Origin: Termitomyces sp. T153
Lineage: Eukaryota > Basidiomycota > Agaricomycetes > Agaricales > Lyophyllaceae
NCBI GenBank assembly: GCA_018296165.2
Contig: JACKQL020000015.1
Span: forward strand, 248,001 to 312,000
Length of the DNA: 64,000 bases
Reading direction: 5' to 3'
Each line of letters starts with the position of its first letter. The first letter of the stretch is position 1. Shown piece by piece: positions 24,428 through 37,047 of this stretch. The translations under genes were made by a program, and so were the position numbers. The notes beneath the pieces are model-generated. The model was not told the DNA's origin. It was given only the letters and a program-made list of their open reading frames with translations, and did no database searches.

Positions 24428-25170
24428 CATGTCAGGTTCTGCTGACCTCGGGGGCTCAGCTGCACTGGGCAAGTCCTTACTAGGCGGGCGTGATCCCCTT
24501 GCACTGGCAACTGAACACTCGAAAGCGTTCTGGGCACCGATGGCTTGTGCGGATAGTGGGTGGGATGTGATCTGGGGAGGTCCGGGGAGGTCCAGAGAAG
24601 TCGGGTTGCGAGGAAATGGATGGGGTTGGCAGGGTTCAGGCAGAAGACCATATGGGAGATTCATGGAAGCGAAGGAGTAGGCGGCTACACGATCAATGGG
24701 AGCAGAGCCGGGGTTTGATGGAAGATCAATTGGAGTTGATGGAGTCTGGGACCGAACAAGGAGCGGGGTTCGGGTCTGGGAAAGAGTGTTGGGGTTTGTA
24801 ATTGTAATTGTGGAGTTTGTGAGGTCGTTAAGGTTGAGGAAGGCTTGGGCACTATGGTCAGATGGAGTCACCGAGACCGCGTCAGACAAAATGAAATGGT
24901 GTCAATATGGAACAAGAGTAGATTCGAGTGGAGATACGAAACAATAATGAGAATGATAATGAAATGGGGACAAGACAAGACCGGGAGACTGAGATAAGAC
25001 TGGGAGACTGAGAGTTAGGAAAACGAGACATGAAACATGAAACACAAAACACAAGAAGGAAACAATCAGACCATAGGTAACGTTAAGCAATATCAAGACT
25101 AGAGTACGAAGAGCTACTTGACATCTTATATACTGACTACCGGAGAACTTCAGAGTATGTCGGCTGCGAA
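24428..25170 (-). mobile_element. LTR-like retrotransposon repeat, copy 2 (minus, truncated)
   Basis: This is the inverted partner of copy 1. It matches from the TATA region (TATATAAG on the minus strand near 25124) through the gag-side end (AAEPPRSAEPD-like coding). It lacks the first about 410 bp of the repeat, including the TGTCACGACC end. Only two 19-bp units are present, against three in copy 1. The two copies face tail to tail around a 250-bp centre (24176-24427). Confidence 0.72.
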
Positions 25171-26247
25171 CTCTAACTGAACTCTAATCAGGCTAACCAT
25201 GTGTTCAACAGGCAGGCCTCGTGGGTACATAGGCATAATGTGTTAATATTTATTGCTTAGTCTGTTAGTTCAATGGTTCTGTTGTGTCTTCCTTGGAATT
25301 GTGCTTATCATTCAGAAGGTTGTTGTTGTTGGTTCAATTCTCTTTGGTTGTCTTCTTTTTGTCCAGTTCAACATTTGATGCTGTTGACATGTGACGTTAC
25401 AAGACTTTCATATATGGGGACCGTCTTATAAGTACAAGCATCAATATATCATGCTTTGCTTGTGATGACAGGTGGGTAATATATTACCCTGCCAGCCTCT
25501 GGTGGACATGGACAGCTTACCAGTGTCACCCATAATTGCCAAGGGACCTGTACACACTTGAAATATATATAATCGCCTCGAGATCAAGATGTGAAGGTGT
25601 CTGGACTGGAATACTAGAAATAAGGGAGATCCTTAAGTTTTCATTGAATGTGGTCTGAGTACTTATATTTATACGGCCTTATCGTCGGTGCCTGGCCCCA
25701 GATTTCAAAAGAGTTTGCCGGATTCGGGTATGTGTCCCCAGAAAGATACAGAGATACAAGGCCATAACACGTTGATTCTGTCTACATTACAACATACTCA
25801 CTGCGAAGAAATTGGCACGATAGGTGTTTCTTCGTTTGGCAAACCTACAACTATACTAGTATGATGTAGTAACTCGGCAATTTTTGTGTGCAAGTTCAAA
25901 CACTTTTTGTCTGTGCATAGAATGGGTCCAGGTTTTAAAAATTGTCCTGTTCCGTGTGGCAGATCCAGCTTTTTTTCGCCCAGAATTTGCGTGGACCGGT
26001 GGATTCAGGTCCAAGTATTGTAATGGATCAGTCGAAGTAGGATCGTTTTAGGATCCTTGACCACAATTGAAATCAACCTTGAAAGATACACCAGAACCAA
26101 AAGTCCTTTTGTCAAACTGTATTCTCGAGTAAACTTCTGCACTGACAGTTTGATTGGCTTTGGATACAAGCACCTATCGAATCACAACTTCATTTCGATA
26201 TAAGTACATGAATTCTTCGAAGGTAGTGGTAAACGTCCTCATCGTTA
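25171..26247. other. Intergenic region after the repeat island
   Basis: No gene is recognised. At 25266-25276 (TAGTTCAATGG) and 25331-25341 (GGTTCAATTCT) there are matches to the A-box and B-box consensus of RNA polymerase III promoters at tRNA-like spacing. A good tRNA cloverleaf cannot be folded, so this is at most a tRNA-derived SINE relic. Confidence 0.35.
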
Positions 26248-28353
26248 TCATGATGAAACAAGAACATCTTTGACTTGCATAAATATGTCCTCGACCAGTT
26301 CGCATTTGATAGGTACTGACTCTGGAGGGGATGAAAATTTTGATCCTTTAAAATTGAGTAGGGGCCTCAGTTCATCATCAACAACTTCATTCTGGGCGCT
26401 CATCACACCAGCCAGAAAACACGCAAGTGCTGCGAGCTCTTCACTGAGGCAGCGCTGAACAGGCGCGAAAGCTCCTACCCACAACGCCTTACGTTCCCAT
26501 CGAAGTTTTGACAAATCCGTGCATAAGAATACGTCATGAAAAATCTCCCTGACTCGTTCGTTTTTTGGATGCTGAATGAGGGCCCGTCTCGTCAAGGCGT
26601 AAAAAAAAACCAGAAGAAATGACTCCATATCATGATGTTCAGTACGCACAATGATTTTCGAATTGAGCGCTGCCCGGAGTATATTGTACGGCAGAAACGG
26701 GGCCTGGACCAATGCTCAATCAGGAAGACAATGAGTAGACAATTGGGTAAAGCTTTACCTCAAAGGGGGAGCCACGCATCAAAGACGTGATATTACACTC
26801 CATAGTGGATTGCATCTGTGTGGTGACCAGAGAATCCACAGGTTCACTACTGGATTCAGTGTCAGGCCCTACTATATAGCCTTCCATTCCTGGAGGTGCT
26901 GGCGTCCCGTTGCGATGTTCATCCCAAAGGTATATTGTGTCTGGGAGAATACCAAGACTGATGGTATCCTTGTTGGGCATAGCTATATAGCCTTACCAAG
27001 ACAATTCTTTAATTGGATTGAGCGAAAAAAGGAGGTAAATTTACCTTGAATAGCGGCAAGAAGACCACTGACTAGCTCCACGTCAGAATTTGCGTCCCAC
27101 AACATCTTGCCTGCAGGTGTGATCACAAGATAATGAAGAACAAGATTGTTCTTGTCTTTGAGCTTGCACTTTCGTACACTTTCGATGTCCTGAGGTAAAT
27201 CATGATCAGGCCAGAGGAAATCCCCGGCGACCATACACGTCCCTCTTCCAGGTTGGGAAGGCTGGAAACTAGATAACAGGCCACCACTACCGGAGTTCCC
27301 CGTGGTCGACTCCATTCGCCATGCAACCACCAGCATGGCAGGCTGCTCCCCGTAACAGATGTTCCAGACGGAAGCGCCGCGGCCCATCAATGACATACTG
27401 ATAAAGATCGGTTTCCCCTCGGTCAGGAATCGCTGGCATTCAGAAGACACACCACCCGTTTCCACCACAAATGAAGGATACGCTGTTTGACGATATGTAT
27501 GACCAGGAGAAAGGTACATATTAGGATTATGACCAAGGTCTACGAGAGACATGTCACGGCTGAGTCTTCGGATGACACGAACAAAGACATCCAGATTTGC
27601 AGAGAAGGCACGGCGTTCAGATGACAACATCCCGGCACGATCGAAGACGGTGACTGAAAACGAAGTTTTATCTAAGATAACTCCAATGACATAGAGTAGA
27701 AAAGGTCTGCTGTAAAGGATACGGCTGGCATATGCAACAGCTTTAGCATCCAACATAGCATCGTCCACTGAACGTCCATAGAATGGATGAGGCTGTTCCT
27801 TTGCCGTCCCAAGCATAAGAAAGGATACAAGCTGGCGTCGATATATAGACCGCCGACTCAATTTCTTAGATTTATTTTCCGAGTCCATTTCAACGAGGGA
27901 TAGAACTTGGAAAGACGGTAGCAGAGGATCTTCGTCTTCAAAGGAACGCGGATCAGTGACATGGAACTGGCGATGATATTGCACGTCCTCTTGGGACTCG
28001 TAGTCCACGATGAATTGACAAATAGTTTCCTAAAACGAGCCTTAGCAGCTTATTTGTTCAGAAAGGGTAATGTATACCATATCACAGTAAAGAGAGGCTT
28101 CCAGATCTTTCCTCCCCTTTCTAAAAAAAAGGCCCGGTTCTTCTTCTATTTCAGAGATACATTGACCGTAGTCTTCACGCAACTTTGTGACACAACGACG
28201 AACGAAAGAGTCGGAAACTCTTGAGATGCGAAGAATCTTGTTCAGAACCACGTCATCACCGATCGAAAGACAGTCTTCGGAATATGTTTCATAATCTGAA
28301 TAGTCATCGAGGGATTCAAGGTCTGAGTCAGACTCTGAATATGGGACAGACAT
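26248..28353 (-). CDS. FunK1-type protein kinase, catalytic motifs degenerate
   Basis: Four exons on the minus strand (28353-28078, 28029-27045, 26982-26759, 26703-26248) join to 646 codons. FunK1 proteins are a basidiomycete-expanded kinase family of unknown role. Recognisable blocks are the acidic N-terminus, SRPFLLYVIGVILDKTSFSV, DRAGMLSSERRAF, the LHYLVITPAGKML strand, and the late HHDMESFLLVFFYAL helix. Where active members have H-R/K-D-I-S-x-G-N-I, this protein reads NKDTISLGIL. The DFD-like segment reads GYIVGPD. The catalytic Asp context is therefore altered and the Asn is missing, which points to a pseudokinase or a gene at the start of decay. The frame has no stop or frameshift, and CpG is retained, unlike its relatives at 51.5 and 56.5 kb. 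Confidence 0.8.
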
Positions 28354-29701
28354 TTCAATGTGCGTTTGGAAGTATGGGGATTGGAAAGGTGCTTTTTGAA
28401 GATGGTGGGGATGCAAATTCAAATTGTCAGCCAAGCTCACACGTGACTACAAGAATGCATCCAGCGGCCAGCCCCGGGCTATATCAAGGTAAATCTACAC
28501 GCCTTATGAATTACTCTGATTCTTTGAGAGAAGATTTTTTTCATCTATCCAAACTTTTCTTCAAGCTGAACTCACATAGTGGCTAAACGAGTACCTATAC
28601 ACGAGTAGCTAGTAGGGTGAGTTGTGGCTGAGGCCGTCTCGTGATAGCCTGGTCTCATTCTAACAAAGACAAATAGCTTGCCGCATCAACATATAAACAA
28701 AAATTTCTTGGATCTTGTTGGAATTTCTTCGTCGCAGCCTGTTAGACAGTACCCATCCATGCTCGGCTCTATACGCGGGATGCGGTGATTCAGGTGAAGC
28801 GCAGAGGAATGCCTGGCCTAGTTCAAGAGCTCGTTCACTAGATTGGTGGTGTCGATGGGTGTCAGACTTATCCTACATTATGTACTGCCGTTCGTCTTGT
28901 TCAATTGTATGTATTATCTGCATCTCTCATTCTCAATTGACGGTAATCGTGTTGACTTTATGCACTGCGTTCTTTGACTCAATGGCTTTGCTCCATATGA
29001 TTTGTTAAGTCCAATGGTCCTCATTACTGCATCCCTCTTGTCCCTGTCCTCCCCAGCTCCTGCTTGACACGGACAGGATGCTGTAAATCTTCTCGGCCAC
29101 CCGCGCCCTACTAACCCTCCTTGTCCCATCCTCGACAGTCTACCCCGCTTAGCCCAAGATATGCCGCGCTCGTGCGCGTGTAATCAAGCCCTTATCCACG
29201 TCCAGATACAGTGCGACCTCAAAATGTCCAGCTCTTACCACGCGCCATGGACTTACCAAACAACAAATGTATACATGAAATTGTCGTCCACTTATACGTG
29301 CAAGTTTATGCTTACTATGCTAGTGCACGTTATGAGCTGTGATTCTTTCCACTTAGTAAGAGTTTGGGTGCCTTAATACGCATTTCGATATCTTGATCTA
29401 GGACCAAGGCTTCGATATGAGGAGCGTAACAGGAAAATTATCTGCTTCTTTTCCAGTCTTTCAAAACGTTCGAGGAGAGGGACGATCCGATCCCCACGTT
29501 TGAGTCAAGTTAAGACGCCTTCTTTGACATGACAAAGATGTTGCTAGCGAAGTTGTGTTCTTTCTACGTTAGCGAATAGGATTTATCTGACCCCAAAAGA
29601 GGAACATGTTCTAGCTAGAACCGAAGGACCGACCTACTTATAGTATATAAACCCGAACATCGCGTCGAAGTCGAATCGACTGCCTCTGGGTTCTTGCACG
29701 C
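28354..29701. other. Divergent intergenic region
   Basis: This is 1.35 kb between the FunK1 gene (-) and the carboxylesterase (+). Open frames at 28715-29008 and 29161-29376 show no family match and are probably chance. The esterase promoter lies at its right end. Confidence 0.5.
29644..29651 (+). promoter_or_regulatory. TATA box of the carboxylesterase gene
   Basis: TATATAAA lies 51 bp upstream of the ATG at 29702. The position and sequence fit a core promoter; no experiment is implied. Confidence 0.55.
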
Positions 29702-32111
29702 ATGTTGTTGCCCATATTCGTGCTTCCAGGCCTTTGGGCTAGCAGAGTCCTTGCCACTCCCTTGGCGGTGCCAATTGTTCGACTCGACAATGCCACTGTC
29801 ACCGGTGAAAACTTTGGTAGAGTGTCAAGTTTCCTTGGAATTCCGTTCGCCAAGCCGCCGTGAGTATTCGTTCAAGTCAACGATCAATAGCAAGCTCATA
29901 TATGGCTTTAGAGTCGGAAATTTACGATTTAGGCTACCTCAACCAATCCCTCCCTATACCACGAGTTTCTCTGCGACATCTCATGGACTCTCGTGTCCTC
30001 AGCAATCCGTCGAGGTCCCAATCCTTATTGGCGCACCAAAAGCCGTAGTAGAATTTTTCCATAACGATATCTTCAATGGTGGTCTTCCAGATTCGGAAGA
30101 TTGTACGTTCCTTTGTTAGATGAGCGATCCTATATACATCTACAATTGACATCCACTTTAGGTCTTACTCTCAATGTCATCAAACCGAGGTCCGCTACTC
30201 CGGGTGATAAACTTCCGGTGATTGTGGTATGTAAAATTTCAAGTAGTCCGTCTCTTTGAAAGCGAAGTCTGACATCATTGTGCTGGATGATAGTGGATAT
30301 TTGGAGGTGACCTCTTGCGTTCTTCTTGATGACAACCTTGTCTCATTTCGCTTGGTTAGGCGGTTTTGAAATTGGTGGTACTTCAACGTAAGTTATCTCA
30401 AGTAGTGTATGGATTTCTTCTCACTTCGATACACATCGATACACATCCAGTTATGATGGGGGCGTCATCGTCCGCCGCTCAATCGAACTCGAGGCTCCTG
30501 TGGTCTATGTGAGCATGAACTACAGGTACCGTGTCATTTTTATCACTAAGTACGAAACATGACTGATGCATGGTTCCCTCCAGAGTGTCAGGTGGGGATT
30601 TTATCTTTTCTCGTCTATTCAGTGTTGATCTTCCGAGGACTAGGATTTGGTTTCTTAGGCGGAAGAGAGGTCAAAAATGCCCGTGTGGCTAATCTCGGCC
30701 TTCACGACCGTAAGCTCCATCTAAAACAGTTGTAAATTGCGATGCTAATGGATTTTCTTCCAGAAAGAGAAGCTCTGCGTTGGATTCAAAAATACATCCA
30801 TAATTTTGGCGGCGACCCAAGTAAAGTGACCATGTAAGAGGCTCGATCCATATCCCAAGACTTATTCAAAGCAATGTCCCAGCTGGGGGGAGTCCGCTGG
30901 CGCTATTTCCGTGGCTCTCCACATGGTAGCTAACGATGGGAACCACGAAAACTTATTCCGCGCTGGTTTTATGCAGTCAGGAGCGCCCATACCGGTGGCA
31001 GGGATAGAGAACGGGCAAAAGTACTACGATAACATCGTCAGAGACACTGGCTGCTCTTTCCATGCCGACACTTTGGAATGTTTACGCAATGTACCGTACA
31101 AGGAACTCAAAAAAGCCATCAACAAGTCACCGAGCCTCTTTTCTTACCAGGTTTGGCCCACTAAGACTCCTTGTGCGCATCCTTTGATTATTACTCCCCA
31201 GTCTCTGAATCTTGCGTTTCTCCCTCGTCCGGACGGCGATTTTTTGACGGATCACCCGCAGAAGTTGGTATTGGAGGGAAAGATCGCCAAAATTCCCTTC
31301 ATTACGGGTGCATACATATTGACCTTCTTCTATGACTCACTACTGAAAGATTTGCACAGGGAGTTGTGATGACGAGGGTACCCCCTTTGCTCTCTCGTCG
31401 TTGAACATCACGTAAGGTTATGTTCGCCCATCATGCGCTCAAACTGATCCGAATCGGCTATCGCAGAAAGAGCGCCGAGTTCAAGCGATATCTGAAAGAA
31501 GTATTTCTGTCTCCTGGCGTCCCCGAGAGTGACCTCGACGGAATACTTTTACACTACCCTCGGGACGTCATCCAAGGTTCTCCATTCGGTACCTACATTC
31601 TCAATGCACTCACACCACAATACAAACGTATTGCTGCCTTTATGGGTGATGGTGTGTTTCAGGCTCCTCGTCGATTCTTCCTCCACCACCTGCATGACAA
31701 ACAGGATACCTGGGCTTTCCGTCAGTTTTTCTTGATTTCTGATAAATAAATTTATGCTGACGTTCTGTATTTAGTGAGCAAACGCCAGAAGTATCTGCCC
31801 ATTCTTGGATCGGTCAGTATCTTCAATATATATACCACATTCTGGATATTGAGAAAATTTTGTAGGCACATGGGACTGATATAATCAACGTCTATGGAGG
31901 GGGTGGAATGGCGGATTATCTTATCCGTTTCGCCGCCAATCTCGATCCGAATTCCATCAAGGGTATTCAGTGGCCTAAATACGACCGCAAAACGCGTAAA
32001 CTCCTCACATTCAACGACGATCTCATTTCCAGAGAGAGTATCACTGAGGATAATTACAGGGTTGGGGCTATGGAGTTCTTGATGAATGTGACTCTCAGGC
32101 ATCCTATTTGA
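29702..32111 (+). CDS. Secreted type-B carboxylesterase/lipase
   Basis: Fifteen exons (29702-29859, 29912-30102, 30162-30226, 30294-30306, 30360-30387, 30451-30525, 30584-30591, 30644-30709, 30764-30833, 30883-31150, 31202-31307, 31360-31411, 31467-31720, 31775-31812, 31866-32111) join to 545 codons. The alpha/beta hydrolase begins with a signal peptide (LLPIFVLPGLWASRVLA). It has the oxyanion loop WIFGGGFEIGG and the nucleophile elbow GESAG (Ser about 229). The acid is in DDEGT (Glu about 355) and the catalytic His in HGTDI (about 466). These are the marks of the carboxylesterase/Candida rugosa lipase family. The product is expected outside the cell, acting on esters or acylglycerols. Two exons are very small (13 and 8 nt); they encode part of the oxyanion loop and the VSG turn before FGFLGG. 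Confidence 0.92.
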
Positions 32112-32539
32112 CCTCTTCATGTCAAGTTTTTCTACTTGTTCTGTGTGATATGTTTTAAATATACATATCTTGCGCATTGTGACCTTCGGCTATAACTGTT
32201 CAAGGTCAACGTTCAAAGGTGAGTTTACCTGAGGCCTTAAAAGATCACGATGGCCCGATGTGCTCCGAGTGATTCCACATGTCTGTCATTTCAAAGCTAG
32301 CGGTTCAAATGTGTTGATCTACGCCACGTATTTTAACGAAAATAACTAGATTATCATATGGACGTGGCCGGCTCCGAGAGGGGTCGAGACTCGTCATGGT
32401 ACGCGACGGTCACGCGACGTCACGGCCATCGAGGTCACAGTCCACATCATACTGACCCCTTCCACGTTACTTGAAGCTCTTAAAGCCCCCTCCATACTCT
32501 TCCTGCCCTTAGGAACACTACTTTTTGCCAGGTGTAATC
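32112..32539. other. Intergenic region upstream of SAR1 copy 1
   Basis: This is 428 bp holding the SAR1 promoter. A GC-rich patch at 32400-32430 contains GACGTCAC (32416-32423), a CRE/ATF-like bZIP half palindrome. Such sites are bound by CREB/ATF- and Hac1-type factors; a link to secretory-stress control of SAR1 is inference. Confidence 0.4.
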
Positions 32540-33492
<953 letters not shown>

Positions 33493-34178
33493 GTAATGCG
33501 GTTTTGGGGATACTTATGACTGGAGTCGGTCTTGCCACCTCACATGTTTCCTTGCATTTCTTATACATACCTATGATACTCTTGTTAGCATTTCCTTCTC
33601 TGCGAGCTGCGTTACTTTTATGCCATCATCTTTACCCTTACTAGAATTTCTGGACAAACAGCGTGATGTGCCATCAACTTGTTAATTTGATGTCAATACT
33701 TTTTGTGCATTTTTACCATGACCAGGAACTCCGCGTCCTTCTTATGTTTCCTAACCGAACTCATATTCTTTCCGTCGCATATGGTGTGCTGATTGTGTGT
33801 GCTGGGGTTATTCGGATATTCGACATTTCAGCCACAAGACCAGCCACAAGACCATAGGCGTTCAACCATAGAGTTATATCGAGCTATACCGCCTCACCTC
33901 AATAAGCCTTGCATCACATTTGTGGGCTGGCTGGCATATTCAATTGTCTCTGCCAGTGGTGCCTATAATTTGAAGTATAGTCTCTTGATTGGCCTCGCTC
34001 GAGCACCGGACATGTCGACGTACTGACGCATATTCCGCGATCTGAGACACGGCTCGACTAGCACTAAGTGACATCAGCCGCCCTCCACGTTATTCTTGCT
34101 TGCTGGCCTCCGTCCACACTTTCAGTGTCCCGTGTACGAATGCTCTCTGTTATTCACTGACGGTCAGACTATAGCAGT
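33493..34178. other. Spacer between the SAR1 copies
   Basis: This is 686 bp without a supported gene. It holds short hydrophobic frames (33462-33644, 33663-33857) and a direct CCACAAGACCAG repeat near 33831-33851. I find no remnant of a retroelement, so nothing suggests that a transposon made the duplication. Confidence 0.5.
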
Positions 34179-35117
34179 ATGGATATCTTAACCTCTTTCT
34201 TAGATTGGGTTTGGAACGTTCTTGCCGAACTCGGTATGTTTGCCATATTAGTTCCAGACTGGTCATTCATGCCTGGATAGGTTTATTGCACAAGAACGCT
34301 AAGATTCTTTTTCTTGGGCTCGATAATGCGGGGAAGACGGTATGTGAACTATTCAACTCGAAAGGTTGAAGTTGGGAATGGCTCTTGACAGACATTGCTA
34401 CACATGCTCAAAAGAGACAGGCTCGCGATGCCAATGCCCACTTTGCACCCAAGTAGATATCCCCCGTCATATGTTGGCTGTAGTATTGAGCTCTTCTGCA
34501 GCCTCCGACGAAGTCGATATCGGAACTGTGCGATTCAAAACATATGATCTTGGGGGACATGTCCAAGGTATGCCCTGTCTTTCGCTGTTGTGTTTCTTGC
34601 CCCCTTGTTGATTATTTATCATGAGCTCGTCGATTATGGCGAAATTACTTCCCTGAAGTCAACGGTATTGTCTTCATCGTAGACAGTGCAGAATCCACGC
34701 GCTTCCTGGAATCCAAAGCCGAGCTCGACGGTCTTCTCTCGGACGAAGAACTCACACATGTGCCGTTTCTTGTTCTAGGGAACAAGATCGATGCCTCCGG
34801 TGCCGTTAAAGAGGAAGAGCTGAGGTACCACATGGGCCTTTATCAGACCACTGGGAAGGTTTCTGCTTTTTACCTCATCTATGAAACATGGAGATGAATG
34901 TGTATCGGTAGGGTCAAGTACCACTGGGGGAAATTCGACCTGTCGAGCTTTTCATGTGCTCGATTGCACAGAGGCAGGGTTATGTAGATGGTACTTTACT
35001 TTTTCTCTTTTCGGTTATATGCTGATCTTGTGTTTAGGTTTCCAGTGGCTCTCACACTATGTGCGATTACCTTTGTCATCTTAGGAGTCTCGAGTCTTAC
35101 GCCTTGTCCAGATTTGA
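34179..35117 (+). CDS. SAR1-like GTPase, copy 2 (tandem paralogue)
   Basis: Eight exons (34179-34233, 34281-34339, 34392-34452, 34502-34567, 34626-34858, 34912-34990, 35038-35060, 35112-35117) give 193 codons. Motifs for GTP binding are intact: [23 protein letters not shown]. It differs from copy 1 by a longer, different N-terminal helix ([19 protein letters not shown]) and by many substitutions, for example [12 protein letters not shown] against [12 protein letters not shown], and the end WLSHYI. Exon lengths 2 to 8 equal those of copy 1 exactly, so the pair arose by DNA duplication and has since diverged under constraint. Without splicing the last intron the frame would run on to a false end (HYVRLPLSS). 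A GTPase role in COPII is likely; a specialised role is inference. Confidence 0.9.
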
Positions 35118-35374
35118 ATATAAATTTGCCAACATCTTTGCCTGAATTCGCTGCGTAGGATACTCAACTTTATAGGACTTGCTAGTGGTAGTTGACGACC
35201 CTACGTTTCGTCTAACGGACTAACTCCTGCTCTTGTTAACTAATCTTTGTACATCTTATTTATGCCTAGAGACAATGCTTATAGTATGAGTAGCCAGTTA
35301 CGAGTAGAATAGTGGTGACCCGAATTACGGGGGTTGTGGTCACAATGGTCATCAACTCTTGACTTGATGCCATC

Positions 35375-36914
35375 ATGAACTTAGGCGATCGTCTACCCTC
35401 CTTCCGTACAATTTTCATTCTATCCATCCTACTTCGTGTCAGTCTCATCATCTACAGTGAATGGCACGACAAGCACTCCGTTGTAAAGTACACGGACGTT
35501 GACTACCGCGTTTTCAGCGATGCTGCCTACTTTCTCTTGCATCCTGGGCCTTCAAATTACGCGCAGGGTCCATTGATACGTGTTATACCTGAATCTAGAG
35601 CTTTAGTTGGAGAGTGAGTGAGTTCGTCTTGTTGAGGTACAGTGTATAGAGTAGGACATCTCTGATGAATATTCTGAATATACAGCCCTTATACGAGGGA
35701 AACTTATCGCTACACACCACTCCTCGCGTCGTTGCTGGCACCAAACATATGGCTTTATCCTGCGTTCGGGAAATGTCTCTTCGCAGCTTGTGACATTCTC
35801 AATGGCGTGCTCATATACCGTCTACTACTGTCCCACGTCCTCAATGAACGAGGGACCAAAATCAAAGCCGAGGACAAGTCGCCCGAACAAAAGAAAGTAT
35901 CAAACCGTGAACTGAAGGCCCAGGCGACTTTCTACAGTGCCCTGCACCTCCTCAACCCTCTTGTATTCTCTATCTCAACACGCGGATCGTCCGAATCGGT
36001 CCTGTCGTCGCTGGTACTGCTCACCCTCTATGCTGCACTTCACAGTCGATGGGACGCTGCAGCCATCCTTCTAGGGCTCAGCACGCACTGGAAGATCTAT
36101 CCCGTGATATATGGCGTAGCGTGTCTGGGGGTTATTGGAGGTGCTGAGAGAGCCCAAGGATGGAAGGGCTATATGCGTGCATTGGTGAATGCGAAAACAC
36201 TGAGGTTCACAATGCTCAGTGCGGGGACTTTTTTCGTGCTTGGAGGTGCATGCTTTGCCATGTGAGTTTTTCCCTCTTTCTATCTTCTTCTCGAAAAACT
36301 AATGGGTCATGGGATAGTTGGGGCTACCCATTCCTGTACGAATCCTACCTTTATCACGTACACCGCCTCGACCATCGCCACAATTTCTCGCCCTATTTCT
36401 ATCTCACATATCTCACATACCCTATACCCGGTGCTGCTACGAGACAGACAGATCTGTGGAGCCGCATCGTACGCTCGCCTCTGGCGAGCTTTGTGCCGCA
36501 AATGGGCCTGACTGTGGGCACGGGCCTTGCATTTGGACGGCGAATGCAGGACCTGCCGTTCGCGTGGTTCGTACAGACGGTTGTGTTTGTTATCTTGAAT
36601 AAAGTCTGCACGTCGCAGGTGAGTTGCCGATATATGTCTGACGGCACGAAATTGGGAACTGATGGTCGCGGTAGTATTTCTTATGGTATCTCCTTCTTCT
36701 TCCGCTGCTCCTCCCACGACTAGCTACGACTCAAAGACGCGCCGGAGCTTATGTCATTGTGTGGGTGGGCACACAAGCGTTCTGGTTGGTTCATGCATAT
36801 CAACTTGAGTTCCTGGGCCAAAATGTTTTCTTTGGACTGTGGGTCAGGAGTTTAGTGTATGTGATTGGAAATACTTGGGTGCTTGGAGGGATAATGAGCG
36901 ACTATACTTTCTGA
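35375..36914 (+). CDS. GPI14: GPI mannosyltransferase I catalytic subunit (PIG-M/Gpi14)
   Basis: Four exons (35375-35613, 35686-36261, 36318-36618, 36675-36914) give 451 codons. PIG-M adds the first mannose to the GPI anchor precursor in the endoplasmic reticulum lumen (family GT50). The N-terminal helix is followed by the luminal catalytic DxD in YTDVDYRVFSDAA (Asp 41 and 43), then YTRETYRYTPLLASLLAPN, HLLNPLVFSISTRGSSESVL, HWKIYPVIY, YPFLYESYLYHVHRLDHRHN and SQYFLWYLLLLPLLLP. These are the conserved loops of the family in order, with multiple membrane helices. The exon 1 donor (GTGAGT at 35614) keeps a 15-residue stretch before PYTRET; an earlier donor would remove it. Confidence 0.92.
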
Positions 36915-37047
36915 GAATCGAAGGTACTGTTGTGTTTAGGTCAACTTGACTTGTTTTGACCATAACTTAGACATGTTAGTATCGTTATAAGATGAGCCAG
37001 GGGTGGAAAGACGAAGCAAGGGTATCTATGAGAGATGTGTAACTTGT

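Noticed and set aside
25261..25345. A functional tRNA gene
   Set aside because: A- and B-box matches are present, but acceptor and T-arm pairing fails, so I list it only as a possible SINE relic.
34881..35084. C-terminus HYVRLPLSS for SAR1 copy 2
   Set aside because: Splicing 35061-35111 restores a 6-nt last exon identical in layout to copy 1 and a normal SAR1 ending, so the read-through end is unlikely.
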